From the NCBI GenBank assembly GCA_016794615.1, contig JAEUJO010000012.1, positions 1 to 35,306 of the forward strand: a DNA stretch of 35,306 bases, in the 5' to 3' direction. Numbering within the stretch: the first letter of the stretch is position 1; each line of letters opens with the position of its first letter. Shown here piece by piece: positions 25,985-33,294 of this stretch. A model generated the notes under the pieces. It had not been told where the DNA came from. It searched no databases and saw nothing but the letters and a program-made list of their open reading frames with translations. The position numbers and the translations under genes are program-made. This stretch comes from Pseudonocardia sp. GTDB lineage: Bacteria; Actinomycetota; Actinomycetes; Mycobacteriales; Pseudonocardiaceae.

Positions 25985-26072
25985 ACGTCGGTTCCTTCCT
26001 GCTGGACGGGTGGAGCGCCGGCCCGGACACCGTCATGAGGACGTACACCGACCGGACGTCGACTGGTTGCCC

Positions 26073-26078
26073 ACTCTA
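26073..26078 (-). promoter_or_regulatory. Possible -10 element of the bS22 promoter
   Basis: TAGAGT on the minus strand in the 162-nt gap between the HTH gene and bS22. Start of transcription near 26066 would give a leader of about 82 nt. The -35 is not recognisable. Confidence 0.35.
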
Positions 26079-26146
26079 CCGGCGCCGACCGACGGTTCTC
26101 GCACCCGCACCGCCGCGGGATGCCTCGGGGTTGCCTCAGCCTCAGC

Positions 26147-26380
26147 TCAGAGATGCCTGGCGTGACCGCCCGGGCCCACCGCAGACGGTCGGCCGGTCTC
26201 GGACCAGGCGTCGCGCAGGTGGCTCTCCACGGCGCGGCGCGGCACGCGGAACGACCGGCCCACCCGCGCCGCCGGCAGGTCACCCGCGTGCACGAGCCGA
26301 TAGACCGTCATCTTCGACACCCGCATCCGGGCGGCGACCTCGGCCACCGTCAGGAACTGCACCTGGGGAAGGTCGGTCAT
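26147..26380 (-). CDS. Excisionase-type helix-turn-helix DNA-binding protein
   Basis: A 77-residue protein made of one MerR/excisionase-like winged HTH: FLTVAEVAARMRVSKMTVYR then LVHAGDLPAARVGRSFRVPRRAVESHL (about 9-56), with a short Gly/Pro tail. The ATG at 26380 is backed by GGAG 9 nt upstream. It lies between proC and bS22, as the Rv0500A-like protein does in mycobacteria, and no phage genes are near, so it is a chromosomal regulator rather than a true excisionase. It is related in fold to BldC at 3133. Confidence 0.88.
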   Translation of the reverse strand: MTDLPQVQFLTVAEVAARMRVSKMTVYRLVHAGDLPAARVGRSFRVPRRAVESHLRDAWSETGRPSAVGPGGHARHL

Positions 26381-26410
26381 GTCGGACCGCTCCGATCGCA
26401 TCGGATCACC

Positions 26411-26446
26411 GTTTCCTGGTCGCACCGGGTTTCCTGGTCGCACCGG
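26411..26446. repeat. Perfect 18-bp tandem duplication upstream of the HTH gene
   Basis: GTTTCCTGGTCGCACCGG occurs at 26411-26428 and again at 26429-26446, 31 nt upstream of the HTH gene start. Confidence 0.9.
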
Positions 26447-26554
26447 CAGGCACGGCCCTCGCCAGGCGAGCACGGTGTCGGAGGCGGAGCCTAACCAGGT
26501 GCTGGCGCACCCCGTCGGGGGCCCGCACGTGCTGCACCGGGTGCGCCGTTCACC

Positions 26555-26645
26555 GACGGTGTGCGACACCGCAACCGGGGCGCGTCAGCGCGCTCCTCAG
26601 CGATCAGACGGTGTGCGACACCGCAGCCGGGGTGCGTCAGCGCGC
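26555..26645. repeat. 39-bp direct repeat (52-nt period) over the proC stop codon
   Basis: Copies at 26555-26593 and 26607-26645 differ at two positions. The second copy holds the proC TGA and last codons; the first is a non-coding duplicate downstream. Each copy has two hairpins: GGTGT-GCG-ACACC, and one with the stop codon in its loop. They likely act as terminators. Confidence 0.9.
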
Positions 26646-27437
26646 ACCCAGCTCCACCGACCGGTCGCGGGCCGCCTCGATCGCGGCCATCAGCGCCGCA
26701 CGCACCCCGTGGCGTTCCAGCTCGCGCACCGCGGCGATCGTCGTCCCGGCGGGCGAGGTGACGGCCTCCCGCAGGCTCACGGGGTGGTCACCGGACTCGC
26801 GCATCATCACCGCCGCGCCGTAGGCCGACTGGACGATCAGCTCCGCCACCACGGTGCGCGGCAGACCGAGCAGGACCCCCGCGTCGATCATGGCCTCAAC
26901 CAGGTAGAAGAAGTACGCGGGCCCGGAGCCCGACAGCGCCGTCACCGCATCCTGCTGGCTCTCCGGCAGCCGCACCACCCGCCCGACCGAGCCGAGCATC
27001 TTCTCCACGGCGGCGAGGTGCTCGTCGGTCGCGTGTCGGCCGCCCGAGACGGCGCTCATGGCCTCACCGACCAGCATCGGTGTGTTCGGCATGACGCGCA
27101 CCACCGGCGTCCCGGCGGGCAGCGCCTGCTCGTAGAGCGACGTCGGCAGGCCCGCGCACAGCGAGACGACGAGCGTGCCGGAGGCCACCGCGGTAGCCAG
27201 CTCGGCGAGGAGCGGGTCGATGTCCTGCGGCTTGACGGCCACCACCAGCACTTCGGCGCGCACGGCCGCCTCCGCGACGGTGACGGCGGCGACGCCGTGA
27301 CGTGCCGTGAGCTCGCGGGCCCGTTCCGGGTAGCGCTCGGTGAAGCACAGCTCGCCCGCCGGCTGACCCGAGGCGAGCAGCCCCGCCAGCAGCGCCTCGC
27401 CGATCTTGCCCGCCCCGAGAACCGCGATCCGCGTCAT
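26637..27437 (-). CDS. proC: Pyrroline-5-carboxylate reductase ProC
   Basis: Last step of proline synthesis: NAD(P)H-dependent reduction of pyrroline-5-carboxylate. The 266-residue protein starts MTRIAVLGAGKIGEALLAGL (dinucleotide fold), then VVAVKPQDI and VRVMPNTPMLVGEA. The C-terminal signature is TALSGSGPAYFFYLVEAMIDAG, with the later TSPAGTT. The ATG at 27437 is chosen because TACGGT lies 7 nt upstream (leaderless pattern) and the product begins exactly at the Rossmann strand; the frame is open further back. The 3' end lies in a direct repeat. Confidence 0.95.
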   Translation of the reverse strand: MTRIAVLGAGKIGEALLAGLLASGQPAGELCFTERYPERARELTARHGVAAVTVAEAAVRAEVLVVAVKPQDIDPLLAELATAVASGTLVVSLCAGLPTSLYEQALPAGTPVVRVMPNTPMLVGEAMSAVSGGRHATDEHLAAVEKMLGSVGRVVRLPESQQDAVTALSGSGPAYFFYLVEAMIDAGVLLGLPRTVVAELIVQSAYGAAVMMRESGDHPVSLREAVTSPAGTTIAAVRELERHGVRAALMAAIEAARDRSVELGAR

Positions 27438-27444
27438 GGTTCGC

Positions 27445-27450
27445 ACCGTA
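27445..27450 (-). promoter_or_regulatory. -10 element of a likely leaderless proC promoter
   Basis: TACGGT on the minus strand lies 7 nt before the ATG at 27437. The rest of the 205-nt gap to the isomerase gene shows nothing else. Confidence 0.45.
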
Positions 27451-27642
27451 GCCCGCGGCGGCGCACGGATCGGGCGGCAGGTGGCCTCGGCTGCTGGCGC
27501 ACAGCGCGCATCACCGGCACACGCCGTCCAGCACGCGCGACGGCCCGCCCGGACGTGCACCACAGCACACGCGGTGTGCCGCCGCGGGCGATCGGCGGCG
27601 ACCGGCCCAGGGTGCGGGTCACGGAGCGCGACCGGCGGCTGC

Positions 27643-28449
27643 TCAGCCGAGGATCGGCGTGGGCTGCGCCGGGGTGCGCAGGTGCAGGCGCGCGAACAGC
27701 AGCGCCTCGGCCAGGAGCGCCGCCCGGTCGCCCCGGCTGCGGGCGCGCCGCGTGTTGACCTCGAGGACGACCGCGCCGGTGAACCCCGATGCCGCGAGCA
27801 GCCCGCAGACCTGCGCGCACGGCTGGGTCCCGCGCCCGGGCACGAGGTGTTCGTCGCGGGGGGCGCCGCTGCCGTCGGCGAGGTGGACGTGCGCGAGCCC
27901 GTCCCCCATCCGCTCCATCATGGTCAGCGGGTCCGTCCCGGCGACGGCGGTGTGGGACAGGTCGAGCGTGTAGCTCCGGTAGCCGACGTCGGTGGGGTCG
28001 AAGCCCGGGCTGTAGGGCACCGCCCGCACGCCGCCGCGGACGATCGGGAACATGTTCTCCACGGCCACCGCGATGCCCGCGTGTTCCTCGGCCCGGCGCA
28101 CCTCGTCGTCGAACATCGCCGCGTAGCGCCGCTGCCAGCGAAACGGCGGGTGGATGACGACCGTACGCGCACCGAGCTCGTGGGCGGCGCCGACCGCGCG
28201 CCGCAGTCGCTCGACGGGGTCCGCGGTCCACACCCGCTGCGTGACCGCGAGGCACGGCGCGTGCACCGCCAGCACCGGGACACCGGACGCCTCGGCGAGC
28301 CGGCCGACCGCCGCCACGTCCTGGCTCAGCCGCTCGGACCACACCATCAGCTCGACGCCGTCGTAGCCCAGCTCGCGAGCCAGCGCGAACCCGGCATGCA
28401 CCGTCTCCGGGAACACCGAGGCCGTGGAGAGCGCGACAGGCGGACTCAT
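27643..28449 (-). CDS. Sugar phosphate isomerase/epimerase-like TIM-barrel protein
   Basis: Xylose-isomerase-like (AP endonuclease 2 superfamily) protein of 268 residues. The barrel strands and metal residues are visible: YDGVELMVW, VLAVHAPC, TVVIHPPFRWQ, IAVAVENMFP, YTLDLSHTAVAG, LAHVHLADGSGAP, VVLEVNTRR. The Glu, Asp, His and Glu needed for two divalent metals are all present. The substrate is unknown. The ATG overlaps the stop of the upstream membrane protein (ATGA), a linkage also seen as Rv0497-Rv0498 in mycobacteria. Confidence 0.88.
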   Translation of the reverse strand: MSPPVALSTASVFPETVHAGFALARELGYDGVELMVWSERLSQDVAAVGRLAEASGVPVLAVHAPCLAVTQRVWTADPVERLRRAVGAAHELGARTVVIHPPFRWQRRYAAMFDDEVRRAEEHAGIAVAVENMFPIVRGGVRAVPYSPGFDPTDVGYRSYTLDLSHTAVAGTDPLTMMERMGDGLAHVHLADGSGAPRDEHLVPGRGTQPCAQVCGLLAASGFTGAVVLEVNTRRARSRGDRAALLAEALLFARLHLRTPAQPTPILG

Positions 28450-30311
28450 CTGCCCAGTAGTACCAGCACCGCAGGCGACGCCGTCAGCAGCAACCCGACC
28501 AGGAGAGCGAACCCCGTGGTGCGCCGGTCCGCCTGGTGCAGCAACTGCCGTACCAGCAGGATGAGCCCGGCGGTGACGAGCGCGGCGGCGGCGAGCGCCA
28601 CGACGGGGAGCCCGCGCCAGAGGTAGCGGAACAGCACCCACAGCACCGCGCCCGCGACCGCGCCGGCCAGCCACTGCGCGACGACCCCCGCCCAGGCCTG
28701 GGCCGGCCGGCCGGTCCGCTCATCGTGCTCGTCGAACTCGTCGTCCCGGTCGTCGAGGTGCCCGGCGTCGTGCTCGCGCTCGTCCGGGTCCGGCTCGTCG
28801 TCGAACCGCTCGCCGGCGTAGTCGTCGCCGCCGCGCGGGTCGTCCTCGTCGCCCGTGCTGCCCGGGCGCCGCCCGCGGGCAGGCGACGCGAGCAGACGCG
28901 GCGCAGCGACGTCCGTCCGGTCGTCGACGTCACCGCTGAACCAGCCGGAGCCGGCGGCGGCGGGGGCGTCGTCGAAGCCGTCGAGGATGCGGTCGGTCAG
29001 CTCGGTCGGTTCGTCGACGACCTTCCTCGCGAGCGGGCGCACCCGAGGAGGTGGCGCCGCGGCAGGTGCGGGAGCGGCTCCGGCCCGCGGGCCGGAGCCG
29101 AACACCGGCCGGACGGGCGCAGGCGGCGGACCGGCCGCGGGCTCGGCCGGGCCCCGGGGTCCGGGCCGGACGGGGAGGTCGAACGCGGTGACATCGACGT
29201 CGGTGGCCGGTCCCGCGCTCCGGTCCGGCCTGCCGGACCTGCCGACGTCCGTCGTCCCGGCACCCTGCCGGAGCTCCGGGACGTCGAACCGGGTCGCGGC
29301 GTCGTCGGCGCACCGGCGACCGGCCGCGTCGACGTACGTGACCGGGCCGTCCGTGCGGCGTCCCCTACCGAGGTCGAGGTCGGTCGCGGGCCCCTCGAGC
29401 AGGCTCGGGAATGCGGCTCGGCTCGGCAGGCGTGGCCGGTCGGCGACGGCCTCGGGCCCGTCCTCGGCGTCGTCGTCGAACTCGAACGGGTCGTACGCCC
29501 CGGTGTCCGGACCGGGGTCGGGCACCGGAGGCCAGCCCGGCGGCCCGGGAGCGCGCCCGGGGCCCCGGGGCGGCCGGTGCGACGCAGGCGGCGGGACCGC
29601 GGCGGGCAGGTACGGGCGCGCGACGGGCGCGCGCAGCGCGGCGGGCTGCGCGAGCCCCGTCACGGGGGCGGCGCCCGGCACCGGCCGCGCACGGTTCGGG
29701 GTGCCCGCCGGCGTACCGCGATAGGACGCCCAGGGATCCGGCGCGGACGACGGCGCCGCGCGCAGCGGTCCCGATGCCGTCGGCCACCCCTCCCGGTCGG
29801 CGGCCGGCACGGCCCGCACCAGGCCGTACGCCGTCGTGCGCTCAGCACCGCTCGCCAAGCCGTTCACCGTGCCGTTCACCGTGCCGTTCACCGTGCCGTT
29901 CACCGTGCCGTTGTCCGGGACGTTCGGCACCGCCCCGCGGCTCGGGCCGGGACCGTAGGGGCCCTCGGGGAAGCCGGCAGCTACCGGCGGGCGCTGCCGG
30001 TCCCCGATCATCTCGGTCGGCCGGTCACGGCGCCCGGCCACGGGCGGGCCGCCGGGCGCGGGACGCGGGGGCGGGCCACCGCGGTACCCGAGCGGCGCCG
30101 CGTCATGACCTTGGCGCGGACGGCGGCCCGGCCCGGCGTCGGGCGGGTACGGGCGCCCGTCCGGCCCGCGGCGACCGACCGGCGGCGGGCCCTGCCCGTC
30201 CGGGCCCTCACCGCGCCTCCTGCGACGACGCCCGGCCGGGCCGCCTTCACTGTGCTCGGCGAGCAGCTCGGCGACGGTGCGCTGCCGCGTGTGGTCGATC
30301 TCCGGACTCAT
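28446..30311 (-). CDS. Large disordered membrane protein (Rv0497-like)
   Basis: A 621-residue protein. The short N-terminal motif RQRTVAELLAEHSEGG (about 10-24) is followed by about 500 residues of Arg/Pro/Gly/Ala/Asp-rich low complexity, an acidic stretch DDRDDEFDEHDERTG, and three to four closely spaced C-terminal membrane helices (about 538-619). An NGTV repeat is at 134-149. The plan fits conserved actinobacterial membrane proteins near proC, of unknown role. There is no clear ribosome site. The acidic and basic segments could scaffold partners at the membrane. Confidence 0.75.
   Translation of the reverse strand: MSPEIDHTRQRTVAELLAEHSEGGPAGRRRRRRGEGPDGQGPPPVGRRGPDGRPYPPDAGPGRRPRQGHDAAPLGYRGGPPPRPAPGGPPVAGRRDRPTEMIGDRQRPPVAAGFPEGPYGPGPSRGAVPNVPDNGTVNGTVNGTVNGTVNGLASGAERTTAYGLVRAVPAADREGWPTASGPLRAAPSSAPDPWASYRGTPAGTPNRARPVPGAAPVTGLAQPAALRAPVARPYLPAAVPPPASHRPPRGPGRAPGPPGWPPVPDPGPDTGAYDPFEFDDDAEDGPEAVADRPRLPSRAAFPSLLEGPATDLDLGRGRRTDGPVTYVDAAGRRCADDAATRFDVPELRQGAGTTDVGRSGRPDRSAGPATDVDVTAFDLPVRPGPRGPAEPAAGPPPAPVRPVFGSGPRAGAAPAPAAAPPPRVRPLARKVVDEPTELTDRILDGFDDAPAAAGSGWFSGDVDDRTDVAAPRLLASPARGRRPGSTGDEDDPRGGDDYAGERFDDEPDPDEREHDAGHLDDRDDEFDEHDERTGRPAQAWAGVVAQWLAGAVAGAVLWVLFRYLWRGLPVVALAAAALVTAGLILLVRQLLHQADRRTTGFALLVGLLLTASPAVLVLLGR
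29860..29907. repeat. Four perfect 12-bp tandem repeats
   Basis: CCGTTCACCGTG at 29860, 29872, 29884 and 29896, then a degenerate fifth. On the coding (minus) strand it gives repeated Asn-Gly-Thr-Val in the disordered part of the membrane protein. Confidence 0.95.
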
Positions 30312-30412
30312 CGCCTACACCGTGCCTCGTCGGTCGCCGGCGTTCCAGGGCCTCGCCGCGCGCGGTGCGCCGAGCGGTCGGTGGTGCGTGTCCGAGCGTC
30401 GACGCCGCCGCG

Positions 30413-30428
30413 CACCCCCGCGGGGGTG
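30413..30428. promoter_or_regulatory. Perfect 16-nt palindrome between regX3 and the membrane protein gene
   Basis: CACCCCCGCGGGGGTG has no spacer. It is 102 nt upstream of the membrane protein start and about 140 nt downstream of regX3. It may be an operator or part of a terminator. A -10-like TAGCCT is at 30474-30479 on the minus strand. Confidence 0.35.
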
Positions 30429-30499
30429 GACGCGCAGGGCCCCGCGGGATGCCACGGTCGGGTGCACACGGGGAGGCTACTGCCCGCGCGTGACGAGTT

Positions 30500-30518
30500 C
30501 GTGACACGGGCCGTCACG
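30500..30518 (-). terminator. Possible regX3 terminator hairpin
   Basis: CGTGAC (30500-30505) and GTCACG (30513-30518) form a 6-bp stem with a 7-nt loop, 52 nt past the regX3 stop. No U-tract. Confidence 0.35.
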
Positions 30519-30569
30519 CACGGGTACAGGCCGGCTACTGTCCACCATCGGCGATCGGCGGGGGCGAGG

Positions 30570-31256
30570 TCAGGCCTCGAACTTGTACCCCAACCCGCGC
30601 ACGGTGACCAGGTGCCGCGGCACCGACGGGTCCGCCTCCACCTTGGCGCGCAGCCGCTTGATGTGCACGTCGAGCGTCTTCGTGTCGCCCACGTAGTCCG
30701 CGCCCCACACCCGGCCGATCAGCTGGCCCCGGGTGAGCACCCGCCCGACGTTGCGCAGCAGGTACTCCAGCAGGTCGAACTCCTTGAGCGGCACCGCCAC
30801 CTCCCTGCCGTCGACGCTGACGATGTGCCGCTCGACGTCCATCCGCACCGGACCGGCCGTGAGCACGCCCGGTGCCGCGTCGCCGTCCGCCGCCTCGCCG
30901 CCGCGGCGCAGGACGGCCCGGATCCGGGCGATCAGCTCGCGGGCCGAGTAGGGCTTCGTGACGTAGTCGTCGGCGCCCAGCTCGAGGCCGACCACCTTGT
31001 CGATCTCGCTGTCCCGGGCCGTCACCATGATCACCGGTACGGCCGAGCGGACCCGCAGCGCCTTGCAGACATCCGTGCCGCTCATCCCCGGCAGCATGAG
31101 GTCGAGCAGCACGATGTCGGCCCCGTTGCGATCGAACTCCTCGAGGGCGCCCTGCCCGGTGGCCGCGATCGCGGTGCTGAAGCCCTCCTTGCGGAGCAGG
31201 AACTCCAGCGGCTCGGCGAACGACTCCTCGTCCTCGACGATGAGCACCCTTGTCAT
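30570..31256 (-). CDS. regX3: Response regulator RegX3 (OmpR/PhoB family)
   Basis: DNA-binding response regulator for phosphate limitation in actinobacteria. The 228-residue protein has a receiver domain (VLIVEDEESFAEPLEFLL, phosphorylated D52 in VLLDLMLPGMSG, T79 region MVTARDSE, K101 in VTKPYSARE), then a winged helix DNA-binding domain (about 130-226; LKEFDLLEYLLRNVGRVLTR, GDTKTLDVHIKRLRAKVE, LVTVRGLGYKFEA). The ATG at 31256 overlaps the senX3 stop (ATGA) and has GGAGGA 5-6 nt upstream. The pair is cotranscribed. Confidence 0.95.
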   Translation of the reverse strand: MTRVLIVEDEESFAEPLEFLLRKEGFSTAIAATGQGALEEFDRNGADIVLLDLMLPGMSGTDVCKALRVRSAVPVIMVTARDSEIDKVVGLELGADDYVTKPYSARELIARIRAVLRRGGEAADGDAAPGVLTAGPVRMDVERHIVSVDGREVAVPLKEFDLLEYLLRNVGRVLTRGQLIGRVWGADYVGDTKTLDVHIKRLRAKVEADPSVPRHLVTVRGLGYKFEA

Positions 31257-32434
31257 GCACGTCCTCCGGGATCGATTGTGGTCGCAGCCGCATCCGCGTG
31301 GTCGGCCGTGCACACGGGCAGGCACATGGTGAAGGTCGAGCCGGTGCCCGGGCTGCTCCACAGCCGCACGTGGCCGCCGTGGTTGGCCAACACGTGCTTG
31401 ACGATGGCGAGCCCCAGCCCGGTGCCGCCGGTCGCCCGGGAGCGGGCGGGGTCGACCCGGAAGAACCGCTCGAACACGCGCGTCTGGTGCTGGGGTTCGA
31501 TCCCGATGCCGCGGTCCGTCACGGCGATCTCGACGGTGTCGCCGACGCGCCGCCGCGAGACCGAGACCGACGCCTCCGGCGGCGAGTACGCGATGGCGTT
31601 CTCCAGCAGGTTGCTCAGCGCGGTGATCAGCAGTGTGCGGTCGCCGTCGACCGCGAGCCTCGACGGGCGATCCACGCTGACCTCGATGCCGGCGGACTCC
31701 GCGGACAGGCGGCAGCGGGCGAGCGACTCGTTCACCAGCTCGTCCACGTCGACGGCGGAGAGCTCAGGCAGCCGTTCCGCACCCGTCAAGCGCGACAGCG
31801 CGATCAATTCGGTGACGAGCGCAGCCAGCCGCGTCGACTCCTTGAGGATCCGCCCGGCGAAGCGGCGCACCTCGACGGGGTCGTCCGCGGCGTCGAGCAC
31901 GGCCTCGGCCAGCAGCCCCACCGCACCGACGGGCGTCTTCAGCTCGTGGCTGACGTTCGCGACGAAGTCCCGCCGGGTCGCCTCCAGGCGCACGGCGTCC
32001 GAGCTGTCGATGGCCTCGACGACCGTGAACCCGTCGCCGAGCCCACGGACCTGGCCGAGCACCGCGGCAGGCTCCCGGCCGCGGTGCTCCATCGGCGACA
32101 GGTCGACCTCCATCAGCAACGCGTTCGAGGTGCCCGCGACCTGCCGGCACGCCGTCCGGGCGCGCAGGTCGGCCAGGCCGTCGTGGACCAGCCCGAGGTC
32201 GACGGCGCGCGGGTTGTACAGGACCACCTCGCCCGATCCGGTCAGGACGGCGAGCCCCGCCTCGGACGAGCGGAACACGCGCAGCAGGAGATCGGCCAGG
32301 GACAGGCCCGATTCGTCGGCCGGCGCGCCGCGTTCCTCCTGCACCGGCGCGGACCGGTGCCTCAGGGCCATGCCACCGCCGAGCCCGACCAGCAGGGCCA
32401 CCGCAGCCAGGATCAACGACGCCAGCAGGTTCAC
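31253..32434 (-). CDS. senX3: Sensor histidine kinase SenX3 (PhoR-like)
   Basis: Membrane kinase partner of RegX3. The 393-residue protein has one N-terminal membrane helix (about 4-24), a short linker, a PAS-like domain (about 48-145) and no periplasmic sensor, then the kinase core: H-box FVANVSHELKTPVGA (H163), N-box NLLENAIAYSPP, G1 DRGIGI, F-box VFERFFR and G2 GGTGLGLAIVKH. The lack of an extracytoplasmic domain is typical of SenX3. GTG start, 6 nt after TACCAT, suggests a leaderless senX3-regX3 message. Confidence 0.94.
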   Translation of the reverse strand: MNLLASLILAAVALLVGLGGGMALRHRSAPVQEERGAPADESGLSLADLLLRVFRSSEAGLAVLTGSGEVVLYNPRAVDLGLVHDGLADLRARTACRQVAGTSNALLMEVDLSPMEHRGREPAAVLGQVRGLGDGFTVVEAIDSSDAVRLEATRRDFVANVSHELKTPVGAVGLLAEAVLDAADDPVEVRRFAGRILKESTRLAALVTELIALSRLTGAERLPELSAVDVDELVNESLARCRLSAESAGIEVSVDRPSRLAVDGDRTLLITALSNLLENAIAYSPPEASVSVSRRRVGDTVEIAVTDRGIGIEPQHQTRVFERFFRVDPARSRATGGTGLGLAIVKHVLANHGGHVRLWSSPGTGSTFTMCLPVCTADHADAAATTIDPGGRA

Positions 32435-32440
32435 GGTCGC

Positions 32441-32446
32441 ATGGTA
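32441..32446 (-). promoter_or_regulatory. -10 element of a likely leaderless senX3-regX3 promoter
   Basis: TACCAT on the minus strand lies 6 nt before the GTG at 32434. A PHO-box-like repeat is about 70 nt further upstream. Confidence 0.45.
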
Positions 32447-32515
32447 GGCGTGCGCCCCGACCGAACCCGGCCATCAGGACCTCGGTGAGCACCGTGCGGG
32501 GACTTTTCCACCGCC

Positions 32516-32537
32516 GTTCACGGCACGTTCATCCGGT
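32516..32537 (+). promoter_or_regulatory. PHO-box-like direct repeat upstream of senX3
   Basis: GTTCACGGCAC and GTTCATCCGGT are two units with an 11-nt period. Each matches the Streptomyces PhoP unit GTTCACC at 6 of 7 positions. It lies between senX3 (82 nt away) and the VOC gene (84 nt away), so either promoter could be controlled. Confidence 0.5.
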
Positions 32538-32570
32538 CTCTCGTCTGCAGCTCAGGTAGTTGAAGGTTCA

Positions 32571-32586
32571 TGTTTCACGTGGAACA
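32571..32586. promoter_or_regulatory. parS-like ParB binding site
   Basis: The plus strand reads TGTTTCACGTGGAACA. The minus strand, TGTTCCACGTGAAACA, agrees at every defined position with the bacterial parS consensus TGTTNCACGTGAAACA. It lies in the 5' leader of the VOC gene. ParB nucleates on such sites, usually in the origin-proximal part of the chromosome. Confidence 0.8.
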
Positions 32587-32620
32587 CTGGACCCCGAAAC
32601 GACGACCACCGGAGGATCCC

Positions 32621-33127
32621 GTGCCCATCCAGCGCCTCAACCACGCGGTGCTCCATGTCCGCGACGTCGACGCGAGCGTGGCCTTCTACACCGAAGCGCT
32701 CGGCTTCCGGGTCAAGGTCGCGCTACCCGGCGCGGCCTTCCTGCAGGCCGCGGGCTCGACCAACGACCACGACCTCGGCCTGTTCGCCGCCGGCAGCCGG
32801 GCAGGCGCCTCCACGGCCGGGCACGGCACCGTCGGGCTCTACCACCTCGCCTGGGAGGTCGACACCCTCGCCGAGCTGCACCGGATCGCCGACGTTCTGA
32901 CCGAGCGCGGCGCCCTGGTCGGCGCCTCGGACCACGGCACCACCAAGGCCCTCTACGCCCGCGACCCCGACGGCCTGGAGTTCGAGGTGAGCTGGCTGGT
33001 TCCGGCGGAGCTGCTCACCCCGGACCTGACCATGCGGACGTCGCCGCTCGACCTGGACGCGGAGATCGCCCGTTACGGCGCCGACACGCCCGGCGGTATC
33101 GGCGTGTCGGTACCGGTGCCGTCGTAA
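32621..33127 (+). CDS. VOC (glyoxalase/extradiol dioxygenase) family protein
   Basis: A 168-residue protein with two beta-alpha-beta-beta-beta modules of the vicinal oxygen chelate fold. The N-terminal module starts LNHAVLHVRDVDASVAFYTE (H8); the second has GLYHLAWEVDTLAELHRI (H75) and ARDPDGLEFEVSWL (E122), giving a plausible 2-His/1-carboxylate metal site. The reaction is unknown; it resembles catechol-2,3-dioxygenase-like proteins but is single-domain size. The GTG at 32621 with GGAGG 5 nt upstream is chosen over the ATG at 32570, which lies against the parS-like site. Confidence 0.88.
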   Translation: MPIQRLNHAVLHVRDVDASVAFYTEALGFRVKVALPGAAFLQAAGSTNDHDLGLFAAGSRAGASTAGHGTVGLYHLAWEVDTLAELHRIADVLTERGALVGASDHGTTKALYARDPDGLEFEVSWLVPAELLTPDLTMRTSPLDLDAEIARYGADTPGGIGVSVPVPS

Positions 33128-33270
33128 CCCTCCGTCGCGGCTCGCCTACCGTTTGCCGAAGGCGGGCGTCCTTCCGCCAGGTAGATGGCTAGAGTCGCGG
33201 TTGCGATGGTCGGCGGATCGGGCCTGGACATCCGCTGGTGCTGGGGCCCGTGACCCAGGAGGTCCGAAGG

Positions 33271-33294
33271 ATGACGGGGGACACAGTGCCGTGA
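33271..33294 (+). CDS. Possible 7-codon leader ORF coupled to the RsbA-type gene
   Basis: ATG at 33271 encodes MTGDTVP and stops at TGA 33292-33294. GGAGGT at 33258-33263 is 7 nt upstream, a stronger ribosome site than the one before the main gene. The stop overlaps the GTG of the regulator (GTGA), so ribosomes could re-initiate. It could also be chance. Confidence 0.35.
   Translation: MTGDTVP

Noticed and set aside
26147-26380. Excisionase of an integrated element
   Set aside because: No integrase, att site or phage gene nearby, and the neighbours are housekeeping genes in conserved order.
29860-29907. GTTCACC repeats as a PHO box array
   Set aside because: The period is 12 nt, not 11, and the repeats lie inside a coding region far from any promoter.
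28536-32447. 1303-codon plus-strand ORF across the membrane protein and senX3-regX3
   Set aside because: Antisense shadow caused by high GC; the minus-strand frames have clear kinase and regulator motifs.
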